This document shows, one piece after another, positions 22,169 to 30,281 of a stretch of 37,189 bases of DNA. The stretch spans positions 1-37,189 of the forward strand of contig CAYNLY010000010.1 in assembly GCA_964398225.1 (NCBI GenBank), given 5' to 3'. This DNA is from CAYNLY01 sp964398225 (GTDB lineage Bacteria; Pseudomonadota; Zetaproteobacteria; Mariprofundales; Mariprofundaceae). The translations under genes were made by a program, and so were the position numbers. The stretch's first letter is position 1. Each line of letters begins with the position of its first letter. Under the pieces are notes generated by a model that was not told the origin of the DNA, searched no databases, and was given only the letters and a program-made list of their open reading frames with translations.

Positions 22169-24081
22169 CGGGCCTGCAAATACCAGCTGCGGCCGATGGG
22201 CTGGGTGGCGCCGCCCGGCTGCGGGTACTCCACATGCCGTTGATCGAGCAGATTCTCGACGCGGCCGGAAAGCTCGAGGCCGTCGGCCGGCAGCCAGGCC
22301 AGCCGGAGATCGATCCGGTCGCGGGAGGGAATCCCGCGCACCCGGTAGCGATCGGCGTGATAGGCCTGCACTCCCGCCTCGAAATCCGTGGCCAGCCAGG
22401 TCAGAGCGCCGCTGACCACGTTCCGCGGCACATCCGCGGTCCATTCGGGCGAATCGGAAAGCTGCGCAACAGGCACCCGCGACCAGGCACGGGCGCGGGA
22501 CCAGGCATAGCCGAGGCTGGCCCGCAGGTGGCGCCCGGGCTGCCACCGGGCCGAAAGCTCCAGCCCCTGGCTGCGGAGCCTGAGTCCTCCGACCGTCACC
22601 AGACGGATTCCCGTACCCGAAGCGATCTGCTGGACCTGGGAAACATCCCGATAGTCATGCCGGAACAGACTGGCATCGAACGAGAGCGTTCCGCCCGCCC
22701 AGCGCGCGCCGGCCTCCCAGGCATCGAGGTAGGTCGTGGCCAGGTTCGGATTCGGCTCCAGCGCGATGCGAAATCCCGGCATCTGGAAGAATGTGTGATG
22801 GATGGAGACATCCGCCTGCTTGGGCGGCACATAGGCGCGGGAATAGCCCAGCCAGGCGTTGATGCCCGCGCCCGCCCGCCACAGAAGACGCGCGCTCGGG
22901 GCATGTTCCAGGCCGCTGTAATCGTTGCGCTCAAACTTGAGGCCCAGCGTCAGCGACAGGGCGCGCCCGATGGCGATCTCGTCCTGAACGAATCCGCCGA
23001 CCCAGCGATCGGTTGCGGCATCCGGGACGAAATAAAGCGTCGGCGTTCCCTGGAGTCTGCTTGCGCTCTGCCGCAAACCCAGACCCAGTTGCAGCCCGTG
23101 CGCCCCCAGCCTCCGGCGGCCGATCAGATCCAGACTCCAGGTGTCCCGGTGCTCGGCAAGCAGGGCGTAGCGGTAGTCGGTCCGATCGGCCCAGGCGTGC
23201 AGATCGAAGCCATCCGAGGCATACCGGACGCGCACGTGGCCCCCGCTGCTTGCGACCACATCGTCCAGCGTCCGGGATGCGGGCACGGAAACATGCGCGG
23301 TATGGCCGAAGCTGTCCCGGAAGGCCGAGGCTTCCAGCGTCAGGCGGCCGGAAGCCAGCGGACGATCGGCGCGCAGCGTCGCCCGCCCGTCCCGCCACGG
23401 AGCAAGCGCCCGCCCGGTCCGGAACGCATTCGCATTGTCGCGCTCAAACCCCTGCACGGAAAGCCGCAGGGCGGTGCCGCCCGCCTCGGTGCCCTGGCGG
23501 ATGCGCACGAATCCGCGCTCGCCCGCGCGGCCGGCGCCGGCCACGACCAGCGATCCCTGGGTTTGCGCGGCATCCCGGGTCACGATGTTGATCACCCCGT
23601 TGACCGCGTTCGCACCCCAGATCGCGCCTCCGGGGCCGCGGATGACCTCGATGCGCTCGATGTCCTCGGGCATCAGGTTCAAAAACTCCCAGTTCACCCC
23701 GCCATACAGCGGCGTGAACACGCTGCGTCCGTCCACCATCACGAGCAGAAAGGACGAAAAGCTGGACAGAAGGCCGCGCGCGCTGACCGCCCAGCGATGC
23801 CCGTCCATGCGGCCGACGTTCATGCCGGGAACGAAACGCAGCAGTTCGGGAAGGCTGGTGGCGCCCGAGACGCGAATGTCCTCGGCCGTGAGGACGGTGA
23901 CGGCCGCCGGCACCTCCGACAACGCCTGCGTCCGGCGCGAGGCCCCCTCGACGGGAACCCGCATCAGCTCCTCGATGCTCATCGAGAACAGATCCTCGGA
24001 TGCCATCGACGGGATCGGACCGCCCGCAATCACACCAACCCACGTCATGCTCCAGAGAAACCGGCGATACACCACGCGCAT
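22156..24081 (-). CDS. TonB-dependent outer membrane receptor
   Basis: 641 residues. The signal peptide is cleaved near SMAS (residue 28). A family-typical leader helix SMSIEELMRVPVEGASRRTQ is followed by the plug domain (about 50-170): PAAVTVLTAEDIRVSG, ELLRFVPGMNVGR, DIERIEVIRGPGGAIWGANA and VNGVINIVTR. The remainder is a beta-barrel of alternating aromatic strands. The last residues, LQARWTH, lack the usual C-terminal Phe. Receptors with this leader (SLEELM-NIEVTSASK type) commonly neighbour YfiR-like genes, and this one overlaps such a gene by 13 bp. The ligand is unknown; I see no metal, cobalamin or siderophore genes nearby. It could act as a transporter, a signal transducer, or both. 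Confidence 0.93.
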   Translation of the reverse strand: MRVVYRRFLWSMTWVGVIAGGPIPSMASEDLFSMSIEELMRVPVEGASRRTQALSEVPAAVTVLTAEDIRVSGATSLPELLRFVPGMNVGRMDGHRWAVSARGLLSSFSSFLLVMVDGRSVFTPLYGGVNWEFLNLMPEDIERIEVIRGPGGAIWGANAVNGVINIVTRDAAQTQGSLVVAGAGRAGERGFVRIRQGTEAGGTALRLSVQGFERDNANAFRTGRALAPWRDGRATLRADRPLASGRLTLEASAFRDSFGHTAHVSVPASRTLDDVVASSGGHVRVRYASDGFDLHAWADRTDYRYALLAEHRDTWSLDLIGRRRLGAHGLQLGLGLRQSASRLQGTPTLYFVPDAATDRWVGGFVQDEIAIGRALSLTLGLKFERNDYSGLEHAPSARLLWRAGAGINAWLGYSRAYVPPKQADVSIHHTFFQMPGFRIALEPNPNLATTYLDAWEAGARWAGGTLSFDASLFRHDYRDVSQVQQIASGTGIRLVTVGGLRLRSQGLELSARWQPGRHLRASLGYAWSRARAWSRVPVAQLSDSPEWTADVPRNVVSGALTWLATDFEAGVQAYHADRYRVRGIPSRDRIDLRLAWLPADGLELSGRVENLLDQRHVEYPQPGGATQPIGRSWYLQARWTH

Positions 24082-24113
24082 TCGGCACCTCGTCCAATGA
24101 ACCGGATTGACTC

Positions 24114-24142
24114 AACATAGATCGTCTTCGCCCGATCCGCAA
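24114..24142 (-). promoter_or_regulatory. Putative promoter of the receptor/YfiR/kinase unit
   Basis: On the minus strand, TTGCGG (plus 24137-24142), 17 bp, then TATGTT (plus 24114-24119). The small palindrome TTGACTCAA (plus 24107-24115) overlaps the -10 end and the start region, where a repressor could bind. The 132-bp gap to the divergent JAMM gene contains no gene and is too short for a cobalamin riboswitch. Confidence 0.4.
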
Positions 24143-24148
24143 ACCGCA

Positions 24149-24177
24149 TGGCCAGTCGGACGCGGAAAAGCTAGGCT
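24149..24177 (+). promoter_or_regulatory. Putative promoter of the JAMM-TPR-lolB-ispE run
   Basis: TGGCCA (24149-24154), 17 bp, then TAGGCT (24172-24177), in the context GCTAGGCTGCCGCG that also precedes metH. The -35 box is weak. It lies back to back with the receptor promoter. Confidence 0.35.
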
Positions 24178-24213
24178 GCCGCGCATCCGCAAGGCCTTGC
24201 CCGAGGAGGATGG

Positions 24214-24702
24214 GTGAACGAGCCCGAACGATTCCAGACCGACGCCTACCGGGACGTGCTTTCGTCCCTGCCCGCCACCGGCCGGCTGATGCTGGGCCGA
24301 CAGGCGCTGACCACGATGACCGAGGCCGCATGCGCCGGCTATCCGCTGGAGGTCTGCGGACTGCTCATCGGCGACCGTCCCGAGCCGGACGTCTGGCGCG
24401 TGACCGAGGCACGCGCCGTGGAAAACCTGAACCGTGAGCGCGCCGCCGACCGCTTCCTGCTCGACCCGAAGGCCTTTCTGCGCATCGACCGGGAGCTTGC
24501 CGGCACCGACAGGGAGATCGTGGGCGTGTATCATTCCCATCCCGACTGCCCGGCCCGCCCTTCCCCGACCGATCGGGAAAACGCCTGGGAAGACTTCGTC
24601 TATCCGATTCTCTCGGTGGAAAACGGGCGCATGTCCGACATTCGCGCCTGGTGCCTCGATGCGGAGGGACGGTTCCGCGAAGTGAGGATCGAAACCGAAT
24701 GA
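24214..24702 (+). CDS. JAMM/MPN+ metalloprotease (Mov34/PAD-1 family)
   Basis: 162 residues from a GTG start that follows a strong GAGGAGG site (24203-24209). The zinc-protease signature is complete: E46 in PLEVCGLLIG, then HSHPDCPARPSPTD with H107, H109, S117 and D120 (H-x-H-x7-S-x2-D). Bacterial relatives remove C-terminal extensions from ubiquitin-like sulfur carriers (for example mycobacterial Mec acting on CysO). No MoaD/ThiS-like or E1-like gene is nearby, so the substrate cannot be named. The nearest beta-grasp gene in the window, rnfH, is far away. The stop overlaps the ATG of the TPR lipoprotein (ATGA), which implies coupled translation with an outer-membrane lipoprotein cluster. No signal peptide is present, so it should be cytoplasmic. 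Confidence 0.9.
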   Translation: MNEPERFQTDAYRDVLSSLPATGRLMLGRQALTTMTEAACAGYPLEVCGLLIGDRPEPDVWRVTEARAVENLNRERAADRFLLDPKAFLRIDRELAGTDREIVGVYHSHPDCPARPSPTDRENAWEDFVYPILSVENGRMSDIRAWCLDAEGRFREVRIETE

Positions 24703-26405
24703 TCCGTCTTGCCTGCCTTGTTCTGGCAGCCTTGCTGGCAGCCTGCGCAAGCCGCGCGCCCGATGCGGCAACAAGCGCTTCGAAGCCCGCGCCCCGGCCG
24801 CTTGCCGAACACAGCGACGACTACCTCTATCTGGCCGCGCAGCAGGCCATCGCCGACGGCAACTACAAGCTCGCCGTGCGAATGCTCGGCGAGCTTGTGC
24901 GCCGTCATCCGGACGATATCGAGCCCGCCCGCCAGCTGATCGAGCTGGAGCTGGGCACGGGGCAGCTGGTCCGTGCGCGGGGGGAGATCGAGCGCCTGCT
25001 TGCAAACCCTCGGCTGGAAAAATCCGCGCGCATCGAGCTCAAGCTTGCGCTGGCCCGGATTGAAGCGAAGGAGGGAAACCCTGAGCAGGCGGAGCGCCTG
25101 TTGGGCGAGATCATCGAGGCCGAACCGGGCCATGCGGAAGCGGTGCACGAACTGGCAAGGCTCATGCTCGCCCGCGGAGAAACGGACCGGGCCCTCGCCC
25201 TGATCCGGCGCGCGCGCCGCATCAACAAGGATGCGCGACTTGCGCTCCTGGAGGCCGAGCTGCTTGCCCGCACCGGGCAGAGCAAGTCCGCGCTTGCGCT
25301 GCTCGAGAAAGCCGCCCGCGAAAACCCGGACGATGCGCGCCCCCTGCTCATGCGCGTGGATCTGCTCGTCGCGCTCAAGCGCGAGGACGAGGCCGAGCGC
25401 GCCCTGCGCGCCTTCCTGGATCGCCATCCCGATGCGCTCGAGGTCGCCAACCGGCTGGGGCGGCTCCTGGTATCCCAGCATCGTGATGCCGAGGCGATCC
25501 TCATTTACCGGGACCTCGCCACGCGCACCGGCGGGGCGGCACCCGTGCTCGAAGCGCTTGGGCTTTTGTACTTCCAGCACGGCGATCATGCCGAGGCCGA
25601 GCGGGTGTTCCGCAAGCTGATCCGCTCCCGGCCGACGGATACGAACCGCTTTTATCTCGCCGCAAGCCTCGAGGCCCAGGGACGCGAGGAGGAAGCGGCC
25701 AGGCTCTACCGTGAGATCGGCAAGGATTCCCGGATGTACCCGGACGCCCAGATCCGGCTTGCGGGCATCGACTATTCGGCCGGACGGCTTTCGCGGGCGG
25801 CCCGGAGGCTTGCGGAAGTCATCCGGATGCGCCCGCGAATGGCCGAAGCCTACGCGCTTCTGTCCGGCGTGCGTCTGGCCCGGAAGGAATACCGGCGGCT
25901 GCTGTCCGAAACGGAGCCCGCGCTGGCCCTGCCGAAACTGCCTCCGATCCTGCTCATCAACAGGGCCGCGGCATACGAGCATTTCAAGGAATACGACGGT
26001 GTCGAACGGGAGCTGAAGCGCCTGCTCCACCACGATCCCCGAAACGCCGAGGCCCTGAACTTTCTCGGCTACGCCTACGCCGAGCAGTGCATCAAGCTGG
26101 ATGAAGCCGAGCGGCTGATCCGGCGCGCGCTCGAGCTCAAGCCGGACGACGGCTACTATCTGGACTCGCTCGCCTGGGTCCGCTACTGCCAGGGCCGTTT
26201 CGACGAGGCGCTCGCCATCCAGCGCAGGGCCATGAGTCGGGTCGCAGACGATCCGGTGATGCACGAACATCTGGGGGACATCCTCTGGCGGAAGGGCGAT
26301 ACGGACGCGGCCCGCAAGGCCTGGCGACAGGCGCTGAAGCTGAAGCATCCGGAGCCGGCGCGCATCCGCGAGCGCCTCCGGCACGGTTTGAGCCCCGCAC
26401 GATGA
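24699..26405 (+). CDS. TPR-repeat lipoprotein upstream of lolB
   Basis: 568 residues. A short lipoprotein signal peptide ends in the lipobox LAAC with C16. The whole mature chain is tetratricopeptide repeats, at least a dozen by eye (for example EALGLLYFQHGDHAEAERVF and ALNFLGYAYAEQCIKLDEAE). Repeats of this kind form a superhelical scaffold for protein binding. The same kind of gene lies directly upstream of lolB in Pseudomonas (PA4667). It is probably anchored to the outer membrane facing the periplasm, though the lipoprotein sorting signal is not clear. The function is unknown; cell-envelope assembly or trafficking is a guess from context. The ATG overlaps the JAMM stop, and the stop overlaps the lolB start, both by 4 bp. 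Confidence 0.88.
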   Translation: MIRLACLVLAALLAACASRAPDAATSASKPAPRPLAEHSDDYLYLAAQQAIADGNYKLAVRMLGELVRRHPDDIEPARQLIELELGTGQLVRARGEIERLLANPRLEKSARIELKLALARIEAKEGNPEQAERLLGEIIEAEPGHAEAVHELARLMLARGETDRALALIRRARRINKDARLALLEAELLARTGQSKSALALLEKAARENPDDARPLLMRVDLLVALKREDEAERALRAFLDRHPDALEVANRLGRLLVSQHRDAEAILIYRDLATRTGGAAPVLEALGLLYFQHGDHAEAERVFRKLIRSRPTDTNRFYLAASLEAQGREEEAARLYREIGKDSRMYPDAQIRLAGIDYSAGRLSRAARRLAEVIRMRPRMAEAYALLSGVRLARKEYRRLLSETEPALALPKLPPILLINRAAAYEHFKEYDGVERELKRLLHHDPRNAEALNFLGYAYAEQCIKLDEAERLIRRALELKPDDGYYLDSLAWVRYCQGRFDEALAIQRRAMSRVADDPVMHEHLGDILWRKGDTDAARKAWRQALKLKHPEPARIRERLRHGLSPAR

Positions 26406-26968
26406 GCCTGACACGCATGCCCGGACACCGCGCCGCCCGAGGCTTCGGGCTCATGCTTGCCGCCGTGCTTGCGGCCGCCTGCGCGCATAAGCCCCCGCAT
26501 GCGACGGAGGCGATCGGCCCGTTCCCTTCCTGGCAGGGTCGAATGCTCGTGCTTGCGCCCGGCCACCGACTGCAGCTTCTCGTCCGCTGGCAGAGCGCTG
26601 GCCCGAATGCCGGATGGGCCCGGTTCACGCATCCGGCCAGCGGCCGCATCGTCGAGGTGCGATGGCACGGGCGCCGCATCCTGATCCGCGACGACCGCAG
26701 TTCCGTCTGGCGCGCGGTTGCCTCGCGTGAGCTCGAACGCCTGGGGCTCGTGCTGCCGCCCGCGGAGCTGGGCGGCATTCTGACGGGCAGGATCCCGGCG
26801 GGCTTCAAGCGGACACCCGCAAATCATCCGCGCTGGCAGGGCGCGCGCTCGGTTGCGGGCCGCGTGCACCGGATGCGCATCGACTGGATGCCGGAGCAAC
26901 GCACGCTCGAGCTCACCGACCTGTCCGCGGGCGCCCGCATCCGCATTCTGATCGGAGCAGGCGACTGA
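26402..26968 (+). CDS. lolB: Outer membrane lipoprotein insertion protein LolB
   Basis: 188 residues. A lipoprotein signal peptide ends in the lipobox AAAC with C27. The mature domain is short and beta-rich: SWQGRMLVLAPGHRLQLLVRWQSAG in the place of the first strands, then RIVEVRWHGRRILIRDD and GGILTGRIPAGF. LolB takes lipoproteins from LolA and inserts them into the outer membrane. Sequence conservation of LolB is low, so the call rests on length, lipobox, strand pattern and the fixed position between the TPR lipoprotein and ispE. It is translationally coupled at both ends (ATGA and TGATG). Confidence 0.82.
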   Translation: MSLTRMPGHRAARGFGLMLAAVLAAACAHKPPHATEAIGPFPSWQGRMLVLAPGHRLQLLVRWQSAGPNAGWARFTHPASGRIVEVRWHGRRILIRDDRSSVWRAVASRELERLGLVLPPAELGGILTGRIPAGFKRTPANHPRWQGARSVAGRVHRMRIDWMPEQRTLELTDLSAGARIRILIGAGD

Positions 26969-27882
26969 TGCCCGGTCTGCCCGCCCGTCCTTTGCCAGCA
27001 CCGGCGAAGATCAACCTGTTTCTGCGCGTTACCGGCGTGCGCGCGGACGGCATGCACGAGCTGGACACGGCCTTTGCCTACCTCGACCTGTGCGACGAAC
27101 TTTCGTTCGAGCCGGCCGGCTGGCTCGAGGTGATCTGCAGCGATCCGGATCTTTCCGGCGAAGGCAATCTCGTGCACCGGGTGCTCGAGGCCTTTGCCGG
27201 TGAGCCCGGCGTCCGGGCGGCCCCCTTGCGCGTGCGGATCCGCAAACGGATTCCTGTCCAGGGGGGGCTGGGCGGCGGATCCTCCGATGCCGCAACCGCG
27301 CTTCTTCTCGTCAACCGGCTCTGGCGGGCGGAATGGAGCCTTGAGCGCCTGATCGACTGGTCCGCGAGATGGGGGGCGGACATCCCCTGTTTTCTGTTTG
27401 GCCGGGCAAGCCGTGCGACCGGCATCGGCGAGCACCTCACTCCGTTTCCACATCCGCTGCCCGGACAGCCGGTGGTGCTGGCGCGCCCCGGCGAGGGCCT
27501 GGCCACGGGCGAGGTGTTCCGCCAGTGGGATGTGCTTGCGTTGACCCCCCACGGGGGCGCCGATACCATCCGCAACCGATCCGGAGCGGGCGGCGGAGGC
27601 GCGCTCAGGCTTGGCGAGAACGACCTCGAGCAGGCGGCCTGCAGGCTCTCGCCGGCGGTTGCCCGGCTGCTTGCGGCGCTGCGTCGGGAAACCCGCCTGG
27701 CCTGGATGAGCGGCAGCGGCACGACCTGTGTGGCCCTCGCCGACGACGAGGCCGCAGCCCGGGGGCTTGCGGCACGGCTGGAGCGCGAGGGGCTGGCGTC
27801 CTGGACGCATGTCGGCCGGCTGGAATCCGTCCACCGCCTTGCCCGCATGCATCCGGAATACTGGGACGTAGCCAAGCGGTAA
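26968..27882 (+). CDS. ispE: 4-diphosphocytidyl-2-C-methyl-D-erythritol kinase
   Basis: 304 residues of the GHMP kinase family; it phosphorylates CDP-ME with ATP in the MEP pathway to isoprenoid precursors. Visible motifs are APAKINLFL with catalytic K14, the ATP loop PVQGGLGGGSSDAA (96-109), GADIP with catalytic D138, and the third GHMP motif WMSGSGTTCVAL near residue 248. E. coli IspE has 283 residues; the extra length here is an N-terminal extension of a few residues and a longer C terminus. The start overlaps the lolB stop (TGATG). The final codons W-D-V-A-K-R-stop lie inside the tRNA-Gln gene, a 21-bp overlap. Confidence 0.96.
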   Translation: MPGLPARPLPAPAKINLFLRVTGVRADGMHELDTAFAYLDLCDELSFEPAGWLEVICSDPDLSGEGNLVHRVLEAFAGEPGVRAAPLRVRIRKRIPVQGGLGGGSSDAATALLLVNRLWRAEWSLERLIDWSARWGADIPCFLFGRASRATGIGEHLTPFPHPLPGQPVVLARPGEGLATGEVFRQWDVLALTPHGGADTIRNRSGAGGGGALRLGENDLEQAACRLSPAVARLLAALRRETRLAWMSGSGTTCVALADDEAAARGLAARLEREGLASWTHVGRLESVHRLARMHPEYWDVAKR

Positions 27883-27936
27883 GGCAGCGGGTTTTGGTCC
27901 CGCCATTCGCAGGTTCGAATCCTGCCGTCCCAGCCA
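27862..27936 (+). tRNA. tRNA-Gln (UUG)
   Basis: A 75-nt cloverleaf. The acceptor TGGGACG pairs with CGTCCCA, the D arm is in AGCCAAGCGGTAAGGC, the anticodon stem GCGGG/CCCGC encloses TTTTGGT with anticodon TTG, the T arm has CAGGTTCGAATCCTG, the discriminator is G and CCA is encoded (27934-27936). Its first 21 bases are also the last seven codons of ispE, stop included. It sits between ispE and prs, as in pseudomonads, and is probably cut out of the common transcript. Confidence 0.97.
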
Positions 27937-27979
27937 GATCGGGCCACGGCCCGAAAACGAGCCGTCGGGAGAACACGGC

Positions 27980-28927
27980 ATGATCAACAAGCGCCTGCGC
28001 CTGTTTTCAGGCACCTCCAATCCGCCATTGACGAAGGCGATCTGCGAGCACATCGGCATGCCGATGGGCGAAGTGCGCATCCAGCGCTTCTCCGACGGCG
28101 AGATTTTCATGCAGATCCAGGAAACGATCCGCGGGCTCGACGCCTTCTTCATCCAGAGCACCTCGGCGCCGGCCAACGACAACCTGATGGAACTGCTGAT
28201 CTTCATCGACGCCGCCAAGCGCGCCAGCGCCCGCAACATCTGCGCAGTCATCCCCTACTTCGGCTATGCCCGGCAGGACCGCAAGAGCGCCGGGCGCACG
28301 CCGATCTCGGCCAAGCTCGTCGCCGACATGATCTCGCGCGCGGGCGCCACGAGGGTGCTGACGATGGATCTGCACGCGGCCCAGATTCAGGGCTTCTTCG
28401 ACATCCCTGTGGACAACATCTTCGCCGCGCCCCTGTTCGCCCGCGACATCGAGCAGCGCAACGATCTGGAGCGGACGATTATCGTCTCGCCGGACGTCGG
28501 CGGAGTCGTGCGGGCGCGGGCGCTCGCCAAGCGCCTGCACGTGGACATGGCCATCGTGGACAAGCGCCGGCCGGCGCCGAACGTGGCCGAGGTCATGAAC
28601 ATCATCGGCGATGTCGCGGGCAAGCACTGCATCCTCGTGGACGACATCGTCGACACCGCCGGCACGCTTCGCAGCGCCACCGACGCGCTCCTTGAGGCCG
28701 GCGCCGACCGCGTGACCGCCTACGCCACCCACGGCGTGCTCTCCGGCCCCGCGGCCGAACGGATCGAAAACTCGGCGCTGCACGAGCTCGTGATCACCGA
28801 CAGCATCCTTCAGCCCGAGCGCATCCTGGCGACCGGCAAGGTGCGCACGATCACGATCGCGCCGCTTCTGGGCGAGGCGATCAGCCGCATCTACGACGCC
28901 CGCTCGATCTCCAGCTTGTATAACTGA
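27980..28927 (+). CDS. prs: Ribose-phosphate pyrophosphokinase (PRPP synthetase)
   Basis: 315 residues, exactly the E. coli length. It makes 5-phosphoribosyl-1-diphosphate from ribose-5-phosphate and ATP, for nucleotide, histidine, tryptophan and NAD synthesis. Visible are the N-terminal FSDGEIFMQIQETIRG segment, catalytic H132 (MDLHAAQIQGFF), the flexible loop KRRPAPN (195-201) and the PRPP loop DDIVDTAGTL (221-230). A GGGAGA site precedes the ATG at a good distance. The gene starts 43 bp after tRNA-Gln, so it is likely expressed from the processed ispE-tRNA-prs transcript. Confidence 0.98.
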   Translation: MINKRLRLFSGTSNPPLTKAICEHIGMPMGEVRIQRFSDGEIFMQIQETIRGLDAFFIQSTSAPANDNLMELLIFIDAAKRASARNICAVIPYFGYARQDRKSAGRTPISAKLVADMISRAGATRVLTMDLHAAQIQGFFDIPVDNIFAAPLFARDIEQRNDLERTIIVSPDVGGVVRARALAKRLHVDMAIVDKRRPAPNVAEVMNIIGDVAGKHCILVDDIVDTAGTLRSATDALLEAGADRVTAYATHGVLSGPAAERIENSALHELVITDSILQPERILATGKVRTITIAPLLGEAISRIYDARSISSLYN

Positions 28928-28943
28928 GGCTGGGCGCTAAACT
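28916..28943 (+). promoter_or_regulatory. Possible promoter of rplY-pth-ychF
   Basis: TTGTAT (28916-28921), 16 bp, then TAAACT (28938-28943), in the context GCTAAACTGCGCCGCC that resembles the metH promoter flank. The -35 box is weak. The 102-bp gap to rplY also contains an imperfect hairpin (GCGCGGGAA with TTCCGCGC, about 28953-28981) that could lie in the L25 leader. No gene is visible in it. Confidence 0.3.
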
Positions 28944-29029
28944 GCGCCGCCACGCGCGGGAACACATGCGTTTCCGCGCCCGCCGCCACGGTCCGAGCCG
29001 TCGGCGCATTCCAGCAAGGAGGATGAAGG

Positions 29030-29686
29030 ATGAGCGAATATGTCGTCGAAGCCGAGCTTCGCAAGGAAACCGGACGCCGGGCCGCCCGCAGGCTGCGCCG
29101 TGAGGGCAAGGTGCCGGGCATCATCTACGGCGGCGACAAGCCGGAGCTGCCGATTGCGATGAACTTCCACCACATCACGAAGCTGCTCGACGAGGAGGCC
29201 TTCCACACCTCCATGCTGGAAGTGAAGGTCAAGGGCTCCCGCGGCAAGAACACCGTGCTGCTCAAGGACGTGCAGTACGATCCGGTCAAGGATCTGCCCA
29301 CGCATCTGGACTTCATGCGCGTGAAGGCCAGCGACCTGGTGACGATGGAGGTTCCGATCCTTCCGGTCAACCACGAGAAGTGCCCGGGCATCGTCAAGGG
29401 CGGCGTGCTCGAAATCATCCGGCATGAGCTCGAAATCGAATGCCGGGCCGACGCAATCCCCGAGCACATCGAGGTGGACTGCGGCGGCCTCGACATCGGC
29501 GACACGATCCATGTCCGCGATCTGACGCTGCCCGAGGGCGTGACCGTGCCCGAGATCGAGCACGATCCCGAGCTGAACTTCACGATCCTCAACATCGCGG
29601 CGCCGACGAAGGCTGAGCCCGAGGCTGAAGAGGCGGCTGAGGAGGCGGCGGAAGAAGCCGAAGGCGAAGCGGGCGAGGAAGGCTGA
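29030..29686 (+). CDS. rplY: Large ribosomal subunit protein bL25, Ctc/TL5 type
   Basis: 218 residues. The N-terminal L25 domain (1-95, RKETGRRAARRLRREGKVPGI) binds 5S rRNA. A C-terminal TL5/Ctc domain (about 98-190, TMEVPILPVNHEKCPGIVKGG and the conserved I-x-H-D-P-x-x-N near 175) is followed by a strongly acidic Glu/Ala tail (about 195-218, EEAAEEAAEEAEGEAGEEG). E. coli L25 has only the first domain; the two-domain form is common in other proteobacteria. The ATG follows AAGGAGG at 29017. pth starts 8 bp after the stop, the usual rplY-pth pair. Confidence 0.96.
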   Translation: MSEYVVEAELRKETGRRAARRLRREGKVPGIIYGGDKPELPIAMNFHHITKLLDEEAFHTSMLEVKVKGSRGKNTVLLKDVQYDPVKDLPTHLDFMRVKASDLVTMEVPILPVNHEKCPGIVKGGVLEIIRHELEIECRADAIPEHIEVDCGGLDIGDTIHVRDLTLPEGVTVPEIEHDPELNFTILNIAAPTKAEPEAEEAAEEAAEEAEGEAGEEG

Positions 29687-29694
29687 CCCGTTTC

Positions 29695-30276
29695 GTGAAG
29701 CTGCTCGTGGGGCTGGGCAACCCCGGCCAACAGTACGCGCGAACAAGGCACAACGCGGGATTCCGGTTCATCGAGGCCTTGGCCGGAACGTTCGGCCTGA
29801 CGCTTGCCGCCAGCCCGCGCTTTCGCGCCGAAACGGCCGAAGGACGCATCGGGACGCACCGCGTCCTGCTCGCCCGGCCCCAGACCTTCATGAACCATTC
29901 GGGCGAATCGGTGGGGATGCTTGCCCGCTATTTTCAGCTGCCCACCGAACGGATCCTCGTCGCCTACGACGACCTCGATCTGCCTCCCGGCCGCTTCCGC
30001 CTGCGCAAGGGCGGCGGCCATGGCGGCCACAACGGGTTGAAGTCGCTGAACGCGCACCTTCCGGATGCCGGATACGTACGCCTTCGCTTCGGCATCGGCC
30101 GGCCGGAACATGGTGAGGTCACCCCCTGGGTGCTCGGCCGGATGACCGGGGACGAGCTCGCCCTTGAGGCGCGGGTTTTCGACGCCGTGATCGCCGAGAT
30201 CGAGACGATTCTGAACGGGGATCTCGCGCGCGCGGCGAACAACATCCACCTGCGGCTTTCCGCCGCCACGGAGTAG
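29695..30276 (+). CDS. pth: Peptidyl-tRNA hydrolase
   Basis: 193 residues (E. coli 194). It cleaves the ester bond of peptidyl-tRNAs that drop off ribosomes. The active-site set is complete: N10 (GLGNPG), catalytic H19 (RTRHNAGF), N67 (TFMNHSG), D92 (YDDLDLPPG) and N113 (GGHNGLKS), matching E. coli N10, H20, N68, D93 and N114. The start is a GTG at 29695, close to the rplY stop; it gives the family length and the canonical MKLLVGLGNPG opening. ychF follows after five bases, so translation is probably coupled. Confidence 0.97.
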   Translation: MKLLVGLGNPGQQYARTRHNAGFRFIEALAGTFGLTLAASPRFRAETAEGRIGTHRVLLARPQTFMNHSGESVGMLARYFQLPTERILVAYDDLDLPPGRFRLRKGGGHGGHNGLKSLNAHLPDAGYVRLRFGIGRPEHGEVTPWVLGRMTGDELALEARVFDAVIAEIETILNGDLARAANNIHLRLSAATE

Positions 30277-30281
30277 GAACC

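Noticed and set aside
24082..24213. Cobalamin riboswitch before the TonB-dependent receptor
   Set aside because: The 132-bp gap is shared by two divergent promoters and is too short; no B12 box is visible.
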